A stretch of 64,000 nucleotides of DNA from Hermatobates lingyangjiaoensis (Eukaryota > Arthropoda > Insecta > Hemiptera > Hermatobatidae), in contig JAPFBL010000558.1 in the NCBI GenBank assembly GCA_026182355.1, positions 179,563 to 243,562 on the forward strand, given 5' to 3'. Numbering within the stretch: position 1 is the stretch's first letter; each line of letters begins with the position of its first letter. Under the pieces are notes generated by a model. That model was not told where the DNA came from. It ran no database searches and was given only the letters and a program-made list of their open reading frames with translations. Below, one piece after another: positions 60,867 through 64,000 of this stretch. Position numbers and translations under genes: made by a program.

Positions 60867-61515
60867 TATCCTTAAAGCTGTCACAAAACTTTCCTGGGTG
60901 TTCTACACAAAGAGCTAAATACAAAACTTTATGCCAACTTGTTGGCAAGCTTGGTTAAAATGAAATAAATTCAAGCTTAGGATTTATAGCTTCAAGTACT
61001 TTAGTTTTTCTCTCCTTCTTTTGTTTTCAAATGTAAGCTGACAGCCCTTTCTTGTTTTTAGATATAATCTTAGAAAAGCAGTGGTTAACATTTTTCTTTT
61101 AATGTTTCCCTTTTTTAAATCTGTGTTCTTTTTTTCATTGCACGAATACCTGTCCATCAGGCTATTGATCAAGTAATTTAACTTTTTCTTAAAACAGAAT
61201 AGGTTATTTCTTTTATTTTGTTTTCATTTATTTCTTAATATTTTATGCTAACAATTTTGACCTAAAAACAGAGAAGTTAGTAAATATGATTTTCACACCT
61301 TTGCAAGACGCAATTTTATTTGTTTCCCCATTTCAGTTTTTTTGAGACAGTGCCTCAGTTCAGGTTTGATTATTTTTACTAAATGATGAAATGTGATATA
61401 CATAATTTGTTAACCATATTATTATTATTAAAATATACCTAAATACACTGAAAGGTGAAAGCCTTATAATTGTGTACATGAAAAAACAGAACATTAGAAC
61501 TTATCCATAAAACAT

Positions 61516-61701
61516 TCATTCAACTCTACAAACAAGGGTTAAACGAATGGAACTCTTGTCTATGTGGTTGAGGTAGCGACATGAGTAGGTGACCTTAGCC
61601 ACCAAATATTCTGTAGTCAGGTCAATTACAAAGAAATAACTGCCATTATACTTATAAAGTTCTGATTCTAGATAAGATAAAGTAAGGCATAACTTCCACT
61701 T
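61516..61701 (-). CDS. Possible 3' exon of the same unidentified gene
   Basis: Open reading from an AAATAAG acceptor to a TGA stop at 61516. It reads WKLCLTLSYLESELYKYNGSYFFVIDLTTEYLVAKVTYSCRYL and onward. The frame is compatible (phase 0) with the candidate exon at 62340-62528. A minus-strand AATAAA lies about 200 bases downstream (about 61314). Not recognised; could be chance ORF in AT-rich DNA. Confidence 0.28.
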   Translation of the reverse strand, partial: KWKLCLTLSYLESELYKYNGSYFFVIDLTTEYLVAKVTYSCRYLNHIDKSSIRLTLVCRVE

Positions 61702-62339
61702 ATTTGTTTTAAATAGGCAGATCAGCGAATGTGATTTCATCTCTCACTCAAGTCAATCATTCATATTATGGATAACATATGCTAAACAAACAGTGGTTAT
61801 GGAATTTAAAGAAAAGAAGTTGTAAAGGTCTAAAATTGAACAGAATGGAAATGGAAATTACCAAAAAAATAACAGTTGAAGTAATGAGATTTAGTAAAAA
61901 TAGGTTTGAAAATTATTAGAAACAAACAATGAGCAATGATGAATGAATGTCTGAGTTCAATAGTCAGCATAGAAACAAGTGATGCCTTTTGGCTGATGGC
62001 ATATATTGAACCCAATGTACAAGCGTCCGTTTTTTTGTAGGTCAACGAATATTAATTAGATTTTTAGGACACTGTTTCGTATTCAGTTTCATATTCTCTC
62101 CTTGCAGCAGAGTAAATATCGGTTTTTTTTCTTTCAGATTACTACATATATAAGGAAAGTTGTGAAAAATATCATAAATTATACTTTAACGTCAAGGAGT
62201 GGGTGGAAGGTTATTTTCTCGGGGAGAATATGTTATGTTCTTTTGTTCAAATAATAGGAAAATGAAGTGCTTTAAATTATAATTATTTTGAATTTTATAA
62301 CAACAAAATATTTTATTTATTTTGATTGATTTTTCGTTT

Positions 62340-62528
62340 TAACTACCATTTTTATTGGATCATAAAGGTCGTAAAATGGAAGCTGTTCTAAGCTAGTTGA
62401 ATCTTCGTTCCAATAAAATTCATGGAAATGAGAAGGAATCAAAGGCATTATGAAGTGTGGATGAAAGGTAGGTATAGGACTAACAAGAGATCCCTGTTCA
62501 GTGAAATCATTGTAAAGGGCCTTGCCTT
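62340..62528 (-). CDS. Possible exon of an unidentified upstream gene
   Basis: A minus-strand open stretch of about 63 codons, from acceptor AAATATAG to a possible donor GTAGTT near 62345. It reads FNEGKALYNDFTEQ, then PIPTFHPHFIMPLIPSHFHEFYWNED, then LEQLPFYDLYDPIKM. The composition (Pro, His, Trp, Phe) and GC are unlike the stop-rich surroundings and look coding. I do not recognise the family. It lies 1.5 kb upstream of the IR start codon on the same strand. Edges are approximate. Confidence 0.4.
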
Positions 62529-62539
62529 CATTGAACTAT

Positions 62540-63920
62540 ATTTGAGTAATAAAAATAAATTTAGATAGACTATTTAATGACTAAATTTTTAATGGTCAAT
62601 TTAACATCTAATATGTTAAACTAGACATGTAGAGACACCCTATGTGTCTAAAATTTTCACTTATGTATATCATAAAAATAGAAAGACCACAAGGACTTTT
62701 TCACAAATAGGTTTCCTTCGAAGTGAATAGTGTGAATATGTTTTCTGATATCGATATAGCTTAACGACCACTGATTTTTAAAGCTGAAAGATGAGATTCT
62801 TGAAGACTTTTGGTTTAAAGGAATTACAAAAGAAATTTTGAAATTTACTTCCTGTAAAGGCATTTGGTAGAGAATTTTAAGTTTTTGGTTTGACAAATAT
62901 TATCAATATTGATTCAATCGTTTGATAAATATAAAATAAACCAAACTGTTATTTTATTAAATAATAAAATTGTGTTTATTTCGTCTATTATTTCTTGATG
63001 AATACTAATTACTCTGATAAAATATCAACTGTTACATGAGTGAATGAAAGTCCATAAAAGAACGACTTATATGAGTTGTAGGAGGAGATATAACATATCT
63101 GAATATATTTCAAAAAATGAAAACAGTTTTGAATAAATCTATCTTTTATTCAAATCTATATACAAGATCAAAAGCTCACTCATGGTTTATCCAGTATCTA
63201 TAAATATGTTATAGCCTTTCGCTTTTCTTCAATTTCCTTAAAATTACTGTAAGCGAAAATCCTGGAATCAATTGGAAAGAAAAACAGATGAAAGAGAAGT
63301 TTATGCTTAGATATTCATGTCAAGCTTTGCATTTTAAACAGAAAACGAAATTAGTTTTTCAACAAATCAAAGTGGAATTTCTTTCAAAATTTCTTCGAAT
63401 TTTTCCATTTAATAGAAGAAAAAGATATTTTGCAATTGACTTTTTTTCGTCTAGTAAATTTTTACGTTGTAAATTACATTGTTTGTTAGTCAAACAATTA
63501 AATATTAAATTTATCAAGGATACGAAATTTGGGGGAAAAAACTCTTTGATATTTTATAACTGTGGAAGATGAAGGAACGTTTCAACCATTGATGCATCAA
63601 AAAAATATAAATGAAATGAAGTTAGACTTCTCACATAACATTATGCACATATGGCACAATTTACTACGTATGATAATATTTGACTGGTGCATAAATGAAA
63701 CACTTCAGAAACAACACGACTCTCTCCTCGACCTAGAATATAAACCCTACTGGATAGTACACACAACGCCACGCCAGCCCTAAGGTGACTACTACAATGG
63801 AATTATTAGTAGTTTCAGGGAAAATCACTAATAAGATATTTCCTATATTCTATATATTGTTACCAAGCTCAACAAATTTCAGAAACAATAACTATAACAA
63901 AGAAACAATAGATATAAACA
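62540..63920. other. 5' distal flank: no supported gene
   Basis: Several 70-90 codon open frames on both strands (for example 63288-63572 plus, 62657-62896 minus) are Lys/Phe/Ile-rich without splice or domain support. Ends in an AAUU-family repeat fragment (63860-64000). Confidence 0.4.
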
Positions 63921-63926
63921 CTTGCA

Positions 63927-63957
63927 GGTTCAAATTTTTAGACATAATCGTCATCAA
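63927..63957 (-). ncRNA. Decayed hammerhead, AAUU family
   Basis: TTGATGA for the core, TAA for GAA, then AAATTTGAACCTGCAAG, which matches the family's downstream sequence at 9166-9181. Confidence 0.38.
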
Positions 63958-64000
63958 TCTTTAAATTTGGTAAATTAATTATACATTCATTTTCTCTCCT

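Noticed and set aside
1..64000. CRISPR arrays, operons, bacterial-type promoters or phage genes
   Set aside because: None seen; spliced genes, SINEs and Penelope elements show this is eukaryotic nuclear DNA.

Overview
This window is insect nuclear DNA: AT-rich, intron-rich and crowded with retroelement debris. The only gene I can reconstruct with confidence is a chemosensory ionotropic receptor (IR) of the IR75/IR64a type. It lies on the minus strand, spread over about 50.5 kb (60866 down to 10319). Nine exons join in consistent phase with GT-AG introns into a 593-residue protein: signal peptide, short N-terminal domain, S1, M1, pore loop, M3, S2 and M4. IR75-type receptors are found in insects. 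Introns of 3-15 kb, tRNA-derived SINEs and Penelope-like retroelements suggest a fairly large insect genome. I cannot name the order with confidence.

Layout: 1-10318 is the 3' flank of the receptor gene (LINE remnant, a full copy of a 1.6-kb repeat here called R1, SINEs, short hammerhead elements). 10319-11412 holds the last two exons. Intron 7 (11413-26189) carries several R1 copies. Exon 7 is at 26190-26395 and exon 6 at 30427-30635, with another R1 copy between them. Intron 5 (30636-41036) holds a Penelope-like GIY-YIG endonuclease cluster, a GC-richer island and many short inverted repeats ending in (AT)n. Exons 5 and 4 are at 41037-41207 and 44649-44782. Intron 3 (44783-55246) holds the densest array of hammerhead-bearing inverted repeats, two R1 copies and a 1.28-kb palindrome made of a LINE-like 5' end. 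Exons 3, 2 and 1 are at 55247-55519, 57616-57767 and 60728-60866. Beyond the start codon (60867-64000) are two possible minus-strand exons of an unidentified upstream gene.

The most interesting signal is in the repeats. About 30 sites on both strands match the minimal type-I hammerhead ribozyme layout: a CUGANGA core, one unpaired base, helix II, GAA, a self-complementary helix III, a cleavable H17, and helix I closing the two ends. They fall into several unrelated sequence families. The bases of helix III differ between families (ACGU, AAUU, AUAU, AGAUCU, AGGCCU, ACGCGU) but stay palindromic, as a ribozyme that works as a dimer would need. One family sits directly behind a GIY-YIG open reading frame, which ties the motifs to Penelope-like elements. 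Most copies occur as 5'-to-5' inverted pairs, often with (AT)n at the outer ends.
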